Shown here piece by piece: positions 6,971 to 12,814 of a stretch of DNA of 12,814 nt. Below the pieces are notes generated by a model. That model saw only the letters and a program-made list of their open reading frames with translations, had not been told where the DNA came from and did no database searches. A program made the position numbers and the translations under genes. Position 1 is the first letter of the stretch; the number at the start of each line of letters is the position of its first letter. The DNA comes from Oscillospiraceae bacterium (lineage in GTDB: Bacteria > Bacillota > Clostridia > Oscillospirales > Oscillospiraceae): positions 1-12,814 of the forward strand of contig JAKSPP010000026.1 in NCBI GenBank assembly GCA_024404735.1, in the 5' to 3' direction.

Positions 6971-9595
6971 TTACTCAATTACGGGAGACCAGTAGGATGC
7001 GTTATAGATGTCTGTAATTCTGTAGCAGGCGGAAATGCCCTCGTAGCCTATTTCGGCATATCCCAGAACGGCATCGGAGGAGTACTCCCAGACATCGCCC
7101 AGCATGTAGCTGTCCATATACTCACCGCTGTAGCTGTAGTAATCGCAGATGAAGTCGATTTTTGCGCCTTCCTCGATTTCCATGGACTTTGCGATGGTTT
7201 CCGTTTCGCCGTTTATGTAGATTCTTCTTGCGCCGGTGATGTAACCACCGCTGTGCTCCTTATCGAAGGAGATGAGAAGCTCTGCTCTTTCACCGTTAAT
7301 AAGAACGGGAACAAAGCCCGTAATCACGGGGCTTCCGTCCTCGCCGTAAACGGTGTCGAGGTAGTAATAGGCAACGGGCTGAAGGTCAATGGAGAACCAT
7401 GTTCCGTCAAAGTCCCCGGCAAGGTCGCCGTCGGCATCAAAGAGGAAATTGCTGTCAAGGCCAAGGTCAATATAGCCCTCGCCGTCGTCGTAGAAGACGT
7501 TGAGCTCCACCTTGCTTATAAGGGATTTCTGCTTCTCCGTAAGGGCAAGAACCTTGCCGCCGTTTTTCTCGGTAAAGCCGAGAGTGGAGGGGTTAAAGCT
7601 GTTTTCGGCAATATATGCTGCGATTGCCTCGGGGTCGGCATCGCCGAGAGCTCTGTCGGAGCCCGGTGTGCTCTTCATTCCGAAAAGAGCGCCGAGAAGT
7701 GAGGAAATATCATCTGCGGAGATGGTCTGACTGCCGTAGGCAGAGGAGCTGTATCCGCTTCCGGAAATGCTCTGGAAGGCGCCGGAGCCGTAAGAGGAGC
7801 CGTATCCGCTTCCGTAGGAGGAGGCACCGCTTCCGGAGGAAGAGGCTGCGGTGTAGGAGCTCTGTCCGGAGCTCTGGTAGCTTGCATATTTCTTTACAAG
7901 GGCGGTGTAATTCTCGTCCATTTCAAGAGTGTCATAAAGGCCGAGGGCGGATTTAACGAGGGTGGAGCGCTTATAGGGGAAGTAAATCGAAAGACCGTAG
8001 GCGTTGGTCATATTTGAAGAGGTTCTGTTGTACTTGATTGCGCCGAGAATGGCTCTGCAAAGCTCGTCGCTTCCCTCTATATTAACGGAGTTTACAAAGT
8101 GTACAAGGTCAACCTGATCGATTTTACTGGAGGAGGCAAACTCTCTTGAGCCGCTTCTTGCACTTGAAAGCCTTGAGAAGCTGCTGTTGTCGATAAGCTC
8201 TATTGCCTCAAGGGAGAATTCGGCAAACTCCTCGGGTACCGTTGCCTTAAGCTCGGCAAGGTCAATAAGGGAGAGTGTTGTCTTCTGACCTGCGCACTGG
8301 GAGGCGCACGTGGAAACGAAGTCGTCAACGATGATTTTGCCCACGTCGATTGTGGCCATGGAGGTGTTGGAGGAGAGCTTTGTCAGCCAGTTTGTATAGT
8401 ACCAGCCTATGCCCGGCTCGGATTCCTCGGAGGCTATCATATAGTCGGCGTAGGGCTCAACCATAAGGGCTGTCTCGAGGGTTGCCATAAGACAGGCATC
8501 AAAGCCTATGAAATCAAAGCTGACGCCGCCTGCCTTAAGTGCGGTTCTTATCTGGGGCAGGGTCATGGAGCCGGCGCTTGAATACTTCTCGTCGTAGCCG
8601 TAGCCGGAGATGCTTCCGCCGCCGTGGTCCCAAAAGATAAGGCCGTAACGGCTGGCCTCATAATTCTTTTTGCAGTACTTTATAAAGCCGGAGAGAGTGT
8701 CGGGGTTTACCATGGAGGCCTTGCCCTCGTTGTCGGAAAGGCATTTAAGGCCGCCTGCCTCAACCTTGTAAATCTGGTTTACGGAGCTTGAAACAACGGA
8801 GTTTTTCCACTGCTTGCAGCCGCCTGTGTAAACGATAATGTTGACTTTATCGGAAAGCTCTGCCTTCAGCATTTCCTGAAGGTCATAGCTTGCCATGGCA
8901 TTCTGAGACTCAAGGTCGGTTCCGCACATATACACCATAAGGGTAACGGTGTCCCTGCCGGAGCCCAGAAGCTTGGTTCTCTTGTCTCTGGCCCCGGGGG
9001 CAACGGTGGTGTCAAGAGTGCCTGTATTGTTGCCCGCATCCCATCCGGAGGATACTGTCTGCGCACTGTAGTAGCTGCTTCCGGAGGAGGAGCCTCCGAA
9101 AAAGGCAGAGAAGGGGTTGGAGGAGTAGTAGGACGGCTTTGATGAGATATCGCCTGATGAAGAGCCTATGTTTGCAAAGCCGGAAGAGCTCTGAGAGGAT
9201 GAGGGATAGCCGGAGCCTATGCCGGAGTCAACAGAGCCTCCGCCGCCAAGGGACTTAATAACAAAGATGGCAATAATCGCAATAATGATGATGGGAAGAA
9301 GCTTTCCGAGACCGCCTTTTTTGCCGCCGCTTGTCGGGACCGGGTTAAAGCCCGTCTGCCGGGCCATGGGTCTCTCGGGAGGCCTTCCCTGATAAGAGGG
9401 ATTTCCGCCGGGACGGGGTGCCTGTCCGGGAATATTCGGCTTTACATGATTGCCGGGTGCCGATGAAACACCCGGGCGACCGCCGTAGCCGGTCTTGTTG
9501 CCCACAGGGCCCGTGCCAAGACCGCTTCCGCGCTTGCCTATGCCTTTTGCCTGGCCCACAACATTCTTGGAGCCTCTGTTTTGCTGATTGTCCAT
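6971..9595 (-). CDS. Membrane-anchored clostripain-family (C11) cysteine peptidase
   Basis: This is an 874-residue protein. A Pro/Gly-rich, basic cytoplasmic tail (1-98) is followed by one membrane helix (about 99-115) and a Ser/Gly/Tyr-rich spacer (119-180). The C11 peptidase domain (about 213-572) has the catalytic pair His324 in FWDHGGG (321-327) and Cys368 in GFDACLM (364-370), and the family-typical VTLMVYMCGTDLES (217-230). A second low-complexity linker (573-625) leads to a C-terminal region (about 626-874) with an Asp-rich stretch, FDADGDLAGDFDG (719-731), that might bind calcium. Without a signal peptidase site the helix would be a signal anchor, placing the protease outside the membrane. 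C11 enzymes usually cut after Arg or Lys and activate themselves. The start has only a weak AGG site. Substrate is unknown; proximity to the pilus operon does not prove a link. Confidence 0.9.
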   Translation of the reverse strand: MDNQQNRGSKNVVGQAKGIGKRGSGLGTGPVGNKTGYGGRPGVSSAPGNHVKPNIPGQAPRPGGNPSYQGRPPERPMARQTGFNPVPTSGGKKGGLGKLLPIIIIAIIAIFVIKSLGGGGSVDSGIGSGYPSSSQSSSGFANIGSSSGDISSKPSYYSSNPFSAFFGGSSSGSSYYSAQTVSSGWDAGNNTGTLDTTVAPGARDKRTKLLGSGRDTVTLMVYMCGTDLESQNAMASYDLQEMLKAELSDKVNIIVYTGGCKQWKNSVVSSSVNQIYKVEAGGLKCLSDNEGKASMVNPDTLSGFIKYCKKNYEASRYGLIFWDHGGGSISGYGYDEKYSSAGSMTLPQIRTALKAGGVSFDFIGFDACLMATLETALMVEPYADYMIASEESEPGIGWYYTNWLTKLSSNTSMATIDVGKIIVDDFVSTCASQCAGQKTTLSLIDLAELKATVPEEFAEFSLEAIELIDNSSFSRLSSARSGSREFASSSKIDQVDLVHFVNSVNIEGSDELCRAILGAIKYNRTSSNMTNAYGLSIYFPYKRSTLVKSALGLYDTLEMDENYTALVKKYASYQSSGQSSYTAASSSGSGASSYGSGYGSSYGSGAFQSISGSGYSSSAYGSQTISADDISSLLGALFGMKSTPGSDRALGDADPEAIAAYIAENSFNPSTLGFTEKNGGKVLALTEKQKSLISKVELNVFYDDGEGYIDLGLDSNFLFDADGDLAGDFDGTWFSIDLQPVAYYYLDTVYGEDGSPVITGFVPVLINGERAELLISFDKEHSGGYITGARRIYINGETETIAKSMEIEEGAKIDFICDYYSYSGEYMDSYMLGDVWEYSSDAVLGYAEIGYEGISACYRITDIYNASYWSPVIE
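7721..7879 (-). repeat. Ser/Gly/Tyr-rich repeats in the protease linker
   Basis: Residues 573-625 of the clostripain-family protein are built from irregular copies of SSYGSG- and GSGYSS-like units, encoded by repeated TCC, GGA and TAC codons. The stretch separates the peptidase domain from the C-terminal domain and is probably a flexible spacer. A related Ser/Gly/Tyr-rich spacer lies between the membrane helix and the peptidase domain (residues 119-180, bases 9056-9241). Such repeats can change in copy number by slippage. Confidence 0.7.
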
Positions 9596-9639
9596 AGTTA
9601 TTTACCTGCTGATTATTAATTTAGCTTTTGCAAGGCTTA

Positions 9640-9668
9640 ATTATAGGTTTATTAAAGAAAAAAGTCAA
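9640..9668 (-). promoter_or_regulatory. Promoter of the clostripain-family gene
   Basis: On the minus strand TTGACT (-35, 9668-9663) is followed after exactly 17 bases by a perfect TATAAT (-10, 9645-9640). Transcription would begin near 9633, leaving a leader of about 38 bases before the ATG at 9595. The protease is therefore transcribed on its own, not by read-through from the exporter gene. Confidence 0.82.
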
Positions 9669-9679
9669 TAAACAGGGGT

Positions 9680-9709
9680 AAAAAACCCGGCATTATCCCC
9701 TGCGGATAA
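9680..9709 (-). terminator. Possible weak terminator of the exporter gene
   Basis: On the minus strand TTATCC (9709-9704) pairs with GGATAA (9698-9693) around a 5-base loop. Seven bases later comes a run of six T (9685-9680). The short stem and the gap before the T run make it weak. It would separate the exporter transcript from the protease promoter just downstream. Confidence 0.35.
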
Positions 9710-9743
9710 GCTGCGTTCATATTCTGCCCTTTCCTTTGTTTCG

Positions 9744-10520
9744 TTATTTTATACTGTTCACAATGAGGATTGCGATGCTTGTGAGTATCATGACTACACC
9801 AACTGCGCGGTTCAGGGTCTTTGCATCTGACTTATTGGCGATTATGGCGGCGATTCTTGCCCAGAGAAGTGTGAATGCGGCACACATAATCATGGCCGGG
9901 ATGTCCGGCATACCGCCGATTGCAAAATGACTGATTCCGCCGACAAGAGCCGTAAATGCCATGATAAATACGCTGGTTCCGACTGCCATGTGCATCTGAT
10001 ATCCAAGGAAAGAGGTCAGAACAAACAGCATCATCATGCCGCCCCCGGCACCGACAAATCCGCAGATAAAACCGACGAAAACTCCGCCGATGATCGCCTT
10101 TATTATTCTCTCTTTGGGAGACCCGGAGTTCATCTGTTCTTTAGTTGTGGTGACAGGCTTTAAGATGAATCGAAGGCCGATAAAAATGAGAGCAATCTGC
10201 ATAGTGTTTCCCATTGTTCTCTCGGGAAGAAAGCTTGCAACAAAGCTGCCGATGACTGTCACGATTAAAACGCTGACCATCATGGGCAAGCTGTTTCTGA
10301 TGTCCAGATTTCCGCTCTTCTTGTAGGTATAAGCGCTGACGGCACTGGCAAGTACATCGCTTATAAGACCTATTCCCACGGCCTCATATGCCGGGATTCC
10401 CAGGAAGGAAACCAGCATAGGCCCAACAACGGCAGCAGCACTCATACCTGCAAATCCGGTTCCGATGCCTGCTCCTGCTCCGGCAAGAAAACATATGAAT
10501 ATCTTTAATAAAAGCTCCAT
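9744..10520 (-). CDS. TauE/SafE-family sulfite/sulfonate exporter-like permease
   Basis: This is a 258-residue, highly hydrophobic protein with about eight membrane segments. The internal duplication typical of TauE/SafE is visible: GAGAGIGTGFAGMSAAAVVGP (14-34) and GFVGAGGGMMMLFVL (154-168) are glycine-rich counterparts in the two halves. The family exports anions such as sulfite, sulfoacetate and related organosulfur compounds; which substrate this member carries cannot be told from sequence. I chose the ATG at 10520 because GGAGAA (minus strand, 10534-10529) sits 8 bases upstream. An in-frame TTG at 10556 would add 12 residues without a ribosome site. It is divergent from a TetR-family gene whose candidate operator overlaps this gene's promoter, so repression by that regulator is likely. 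No sulfur-metabolism enzyme is nearby. Confidence 0.88.
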   Translation of the reverse strand: MELLLKIFICFLAGAGAGIGTGFAGMSAAAVVGPMLVSFLGIPAYEAVGIGLISDVLASAVSAYTYKKSGNLDIRNSLPMMVSVLIVTVIGSFVASFLPERTMGNTMQIALIFIGLRFILKPVTTTKEQMNSGSPKERIIKAIIGGVFVGFICGFVGAGGGMMMLFVLTSFLGYQMHMAVGTSVFIMAFTALVGGISHFAIGGMPDIPAMIMCAAFTLLWARIAAIIANKSDAKTLNRAVGVVMILTSIAILIVNSIK

Positions 10521-10544
10521 GAGGATTGTTCTCCATTCAAAGTA

Positions 10545-10592
10545 AACACTTGACAATATACGCCACAGTTAGTATTATAATAGACAAGTGTT
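10545..10592. repeat. Inverted repeat spanning the divergent promoters
   Basis: AACACTTGAC (10545-10554) is matched by GACAAGTGTT (10583-10592), inverted and identical at 9 of 10 positions, with 28 bases between. The left arm covers part of the -35 box of the TetR gene and the right arm lies just past its -10. It may be a pair of regulator half sites. Confidence 0.5.
10550..10578 (+). promoter_or_regulatory. Promoter of the TetR-DUF454 operon
   Basis: A perfect TTGACA (10550-10555) is followed after 17 bases by TATTAT (10573-10578). A consensus TATAAT also exists at 10576-10581, but with a 20-base spacer. The leader to the TetR ATG is about 105 bases, unusually long, and contains a nested hairpin (10603-10645). 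Confidence 0.7.
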
Positions 10593-10602
10593 GCATATGC
10601 AA
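10574..10602 (-). promoter_or_regulatory. Promoter of the TauE/SafE-like gene
   Basis: On the minus strand TTGCAT (10602-10597) is 17 bases from a perfect TATAAT (10579-10574). The -35 is weak (3 of 6). The -10 overlaps that of the opposite promoter, so the two genes compete for the same short region, and the -35 is one half of a perfect palindrome. Confidence 0.6.
10591..10602. promoter_or_regulatory. Candidate TetR-family operator (12-bp perfect palindrome)
   Basis: TTGCATATGCAA is a perfect inverted repeat. It covers the -35 box of the exporter promoter and lies about a dozen bases past the -10 of the regulator promoter. A repressor bound here could block the exporter and its own gene. 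It is the best-placed palindrome in the divergent gap; binding by the adjacent regulator is inferred. Confidence 0.5.
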
Positions 10603-10645
10603 GCGCCGATTTTTCCCGTTTTGCCCGATGTTAAACGGTCGGTGC
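10603..10645 (+). other. Nested hairpin in the TetR gene leader
   Basis: GCGCCGA (10603-10609) pairs with TCGGTGC (10639-10645, one G-U), enclosing CCGTTT (10616-10621) with AAACGG (10633-10638). Only a short interrupted T stretch follows, so full termination is unlikely. It may tune mRNA stability or translation. Confidence 0.35.
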
Positions 10646-10690
10646 TGTTTTGTCGCATAAAAATACTGATTATTTCAGAGGTATGACGCA

Positions 10691-11251
10691 ATGAAGGACG
10701 ATCAGAGAATTGCACTGACAAAAAGGCTTTTGCGCGAGGGGCTTTTGCGCTTGCTCGACAAAACGGACCTGAACAAAATTTCGGTAACACAGCTGTGCAC
10801 TGAATCCGGTATCAACAGAGCAACCTTTTATCGCCATTATGAACAGCCCCGCGATATTCTAAGCGACCTGAAGTGTGATATCTTTCGGGAGGTTGCCGCA
10901 ATTGCAGAAGAAAACTCATCTGAAGGTGACGCGAAGAAATGGCTGGAATCCGCCTGCTGTTATTTTTACGAGCATTCGGATTTACTGAGAATTCTGTTTA
11001 AGTACAGGACAGATGACGAATTTGTGATGTTTCTGAATGACAGGTTTAATGAGCAGTACCCGGAGCTGAAGAGCAAAGGATATTTTACCGAAGTGGATGA
11101 GGATACCATGCGGCTTGGCGCTTATTATTATGCAGGCGGGCTCTATTATATCCTGAGACAGTGGCTGACTGAGCCAATCAACAAAAAACCGCAGGAGGTG
11201 GCCGTGCTGATGTGCCATTTTCTTAATATCTCCGACGGAAATAAAGGATGA
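10691..11251 (+). CDS. TetR/AcrR-family transcriptional regulator
   Basis: This 186-residue protein has a typical TetR-type N-terminal DNA-binding domain (about 6-55), with the helix-turn-helix ISVTQLCTESGINRATFYRHY at 30-50 split as SVTQLCTESG (31-40) then INRATFYRHY (41-50). The remaining residues form an all-helical ligand and dimerisation domain with many aromatic residues (YYYAGGLYYILRQW at 145-158). The inducer cannot be predicted. The ATG at 10691 has an AGAGGT site 8 bases upstream. The gene is divergent from the TauE/SafE-like exporter and overlaps DUF454 downstream by ATGA. This arrangement points to control of the exporter, and of its own operon, through the palindromes in the gap. 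Similar regulators in Bacillota control efflux genes beside them. Confidence 0.92.
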   Translation: MKDDQRIALTKRLLREGLLRLLDKTDLNKISVTQLCTESGINRATFYRHYEQPRDILSDLKCDIFREVAAIAEENSSEGDAKKWLESACCYFYEHSDLLRILFKYRTDDEFVMFLNDRFNEQYPELKSKGYFTEVDEDTMRLGAYYYAGGLYYILRQWLTEPINKKPQEVAVLMCHFLNISDGNKG

Positions 11252-11484
11252 TAAAAGCGATTGTTTTTATAGCGGGACTTGCATTCATTTGTCTTGGGAT
11301 AATCGGACTTATGCTGCCGGTCATCCCGCAAATTCCGTTTCTGGTGGCGGGAGTTATGCTTCTTTGTGCTGCATCAAAGAGATTTAAGAGACTTCTTGTG
11401 AGCTCGGGATTATATAAGAGATATCTTAAACCCGCCATAGACTCCCATGAAAAATTAAAAAAATTTATGGAAGAGGAGAACTGA
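11248..11484 (+). CDS. Short DUF454 (YbaN-like) membrane protein
   Basis: This 78-residue protein has two membrane segments (about 3-22 and 26-44). The DUF454 hallmark appears as GLMLPVIPQIPFLVAGVMLLCAASKRFKRLL (20-50), corresponding to the family's GLPTTPFLLL...FARSSPRLHRWL pattern, followed by the LYKRYLKPAID stretch (56-66). YbaN-like proteins are usually over 100 residues, so this one is short at the C-terminus, but it ends in a plausible charged tail and shows no sign of a frameshift. The family has no established biochemical function. The start codon overlaps the TetR stop (ATGA at 11248-11251), so it is translationally coupled to the regulator and probably belongs to the same response as the exporter. 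Confidence 0.8.
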   Translation: MIKAIVFIAGLAFICLGIIGLMLPVIPQIPFLVAGVMLLCAASKRFKRLLVSSGLYKRYLKPAIDSHEKLKKFMEEEN

Positions 11485-11485
11485 T

Positions 11486-11518
11486 TATACCCCGGTTCTT
11501 TTCTTCAGTACGGGTATA
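11486..11518 (+). terminator. Weak terminator-like hairpin after the DUF454 gene
   Basis: TATACCC (11486-11492) pairs with GGGTATA (11512-11518) around a 19-base, T-rich loop, followed by a short TTTC. The long loop and poor T run make it weak. It is the only candidate I see for ending the TetR-DUF454 transcript before the convergent gene, apart from read-through into the strong stem at 11571-11598. Confidence 0.35.
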
Positions 11519-11570
11519 TTTCATTCGGGGGCTTATCTCCGGATATCAAATAAAAAACCTGTTGAGAAAA

Positions 11571-11598
11571 ACCCCGGAGGCTTTGTTTCCTCCGGGGT
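11571..11598 (-). terminator. Intrinsic terminator of the acyltransferase gene
   Basis: A perfect 10-bp stem pairs ACCCCGGAGG (11571-11580) with CCTCCGGGGT (11589-11598) around an 8-base loop. Read on the minus strand it is followed directly by a run of T (11570-11566), the classic intrinsic terminator, and it begins only 6 bases after the stop codon of the minus-strand gene. In the plus direction no T run follows. Confidence 0.88.
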
Positions 11599-11604
11599 AA
11601 ATCT

Positions 11605-12814
11605 TTACATTATGCCCTCTGTAAGGCTGACGCCTTTTTTAATAAGCTCATTGCGATAGAGCTCCTCGGTTGCAAGGGCCATTTTTGTAACGGCAAAATC
11701 TCCTTCGGGATAGATATACCAGGTATCCCTGAGGGTGTTGAGGTCTACGCAATCTCCGTGCTTGAAAAGATACCGGTACTCGATATGGCAGGAGTACATG
11801 GAGGCAACGCTTTTTACCATCTCGTGGCTGTCCCCGTCTGAGTCTGTGCAGGAAACACGGAACCCGTTCATATCATGTATCATGGTTCCCTCTCCAAGAG
11901 GGATATACTTTTTGGAATTGGGAAGGGACTCGACCTTAACCTTCAGAGTGCCGGAGGAATATGTTCCCGCCTCAACCTCTTTCCGTACATTCTCTCTTTC
12001 CCATTCGTACCAGTCGGGAATGTGTGAAAATTCGGTCTCTCCGCTTAGTGCGCAAAGCTCACCCAGCTCCGTCATTTCCCACTGCTTTCCGCATGCATTA
12101 CACTTAAGGTGTACTCCGTAGGAGGACATCCGGTATTCCGTACCGCAGTGAGGGCACTGATACAGCACTTTGTGCAGACCATCTGCGCGTTTTGGGTCTG
12201 ATACCTTTATTCCCTTCTCCTTTTGCCATGCAAAATCATCATAACGGAAGGCCTCCGCAATTTTTGCGTTAATGGTATTTGCATCCATTTCTCTTACCTG
12301 TTCTCTGGTCAGAAGCTGTTTATAGCTTGCTTCGGTTCCCTTGACACCTCTTTCATGTGAGGTGTCCCAGAAGGGAGAGTTGATATGATGTCCGTGGCAG
12401 ATAAGAGTGACTACGGGTACATCAAGGAATTTTGCAAGCTTTCCGAGAGATTTCGGGAGTACTGCCGTTGTTCCGCAAAGGGAATACCGCGCCTCCGGGT
12501 AGATAACCGCAACATTTCCCATAGAAATGACCTGTCGCAGCTGCTTAACCAAACTCAGGTCATTTGTGAATTTTCGCTTGCATATGCAGCCGACTCTGCG
12601 CATAAGCCACTCGCGGCCGATGTATCCGTCGATTGCGACAACGTAGTTGGCATCGTTTTTTCCGAGAAGCCTTGAGGCTATTTTGAAGTCCAGAAAAGCG
12701 TTGTGATTGCAAAGAAGAAGGAAGGGACCGCGGAGCTCCCGTACATTGTTTTCGTATGTAATCTTCGGCTTGTGGCTTATCCATCCCGGAAGGGAGAGCG
12801 CTGCCTTGACGGGT
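11605..12814 (-). CDS. PlsC-like acyltransferase with C-terminal zinc ribbon (5' end outside window)
   Basis: 402 residues are visible and the frame stays open to the window edge, so the N-terminus is missing. Numbered from the first complete codon (12813), the acyltransferase HX4D motif is intact as NHNAFLD (36-42, His37 and Asp42). The substrate-binding block is IYPEARYS (104-111), where most PlsC proteins have PEGTRS. This supports transfer of an acyl chain to lysophosphatidate or a similar acceptor at the membrane. A zinc ribbon, CPHC (220-223) and CNAC (238-241), follows, then about 160 residues of unassigned sequence. The extension is long for a simple PlsC, which is often about 200-250 residues. 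An internal ATG at 12603 is not the start, because it would remove the HX4D motif. The gene appears monocistronic at its 3' end. The acyl acceptor is unknown. Confidence 0.82.
   Translation of the reverse strand, partial: PVKAALSLPGWISHKPKITYENNVRELRGPFLLLCNHNAFLDFKIASRLLGKNDANYVVAIDGYIGREWLMRRVGCICKRKFTNDLSLVKQLRQVISMGNVAVIYPEARYSLCGTTAVLPKSLGKLAKFLDVPVVTLICHGHHINSPFWDTSHERGVKGTEASYKQLLTREQVREMDANTINAKIAEAFRYDDFAWQKEKGIKVSDPKRADGLHKVLYQCPHCGTEYRMSSYGVHLKCNACGKQWEMTELGELCALSGETEFSHIPDWYEWERENVRKEVEAGTYSSGTLKVKVESLPNSKKYIPLGEGTMIHDMNGFRVSCTDSDGDSHEMVKSVASMYSCHIEYRYLFKHGDCVDLNTLRDTWYIYPEGDFAVTKMALATEELYRNELIKKGVSLTEGIM

Noticed and set aside
6938..7702. A 254-codon open frame on the plus strand opposite the protease gene
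   Set aside because: It is the antisense shadow of the clostripain-family gene, overlaps the terminator stem, lacks a ribosome binding site and encodes no recognisable domain.
7721..7879. CRISPR-like or tandem DNA repeats in the protease gene
   Set aside because: The repeats are irregular, in frame and encode a Ser/Gly/Tyr-rich linker; there are no constant repeats with unique spacers.
10521..10556. TTG start at 10556 for the exporter
   Set aside because: It lies at the -35 region of the opposite promoter and lacks a ribosome site; the ATG at 10520 has GGAGAA at 8 bases.
12603..12814. ATG at 12603 as the true start of the acyltransferase
   Set aside because: Translation of the same frame upstream continues without a stop to the window edge and contains the catalytic HX4D motif, so the gene is cut by the window, not started there.

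Overview
The window looks like chromosome of a Bacillota (Clostridia-like) bacterium. The genes have strong AGGAGG-type ribosome binding sites and sigma-A-type promoters. The type IV pilus locus has inner-membrane alignment genes but no secretin (PilQ) or PilP gene, as expected for a cell without an outer membrane, and the neighbours (membrane-anchored clostripain-type protease, PlsC-like acyltransferase with a zinc ribbon) fit. No ribosomal or other taxonomic marker is present, so the lineage is an inference.

Bases 1-6954 hold a compact, co-directional type IV pilus operon. A consensus promoter (39-67) is followed by pilB (assembly ATPase with an N-terminal MshEN c-di-GMP-binding-type domain), pilC (platform protein), one major-type prepilin, pilD (prepilin peptidase), pilM, pilN and pilO. 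It ends at a perfect 15-bp stem terminator (6917-6954). Together these form a nearly complete minimal machine: PilD processes the pilin, PilB and PilC assemble it, and PilM/N/O form the cytoplasmic and membrane alignment complex. A retraction ATPase (PilT), minor pilins and a tip adhesin are not in the window. The 236-base gap between the pilin and pilD is unusually rich in hairpins. It ends in a possible H-type pseudoknot that would cover the pilD ribosome binding site; this is the most interesting unexplained element here.

Bases 6971-9668 hold, on the minus strand and convergent with the pilus operon, a large single-pass membrane protein with an extracytoplasmic clostripain (C11) peptidase domain, Ser/Gly/Tyr-rich linkers and an unassigned C-terminal region. 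It has its own near-consensus promoter.

Bases 9744-11484 hold a divergent regulatory unit: a TauE/SafE-family anion exporter on the minus strand, and a TetR-family regulator overlapping by ATGA with a short DUF454 (YbaN-like) membrane protein on the plus strand. The divergent promoters share their -10 region and are flanked by a perfect 12-bp palindrome and a long inverted repeat, good candidates for the TetR operator.

Bases 11571-12814 hold, on the minus strand, a PlsC-type acyltransferase with a C-terminal zinc ribbon. Its 5' end runs off the window, and it is followed by a classic intrinsic terminator. No rRNA, tRNA, CRISPR array, insertion sequence or phage gene was seen. No stretch over 300 bases lacks a gene.
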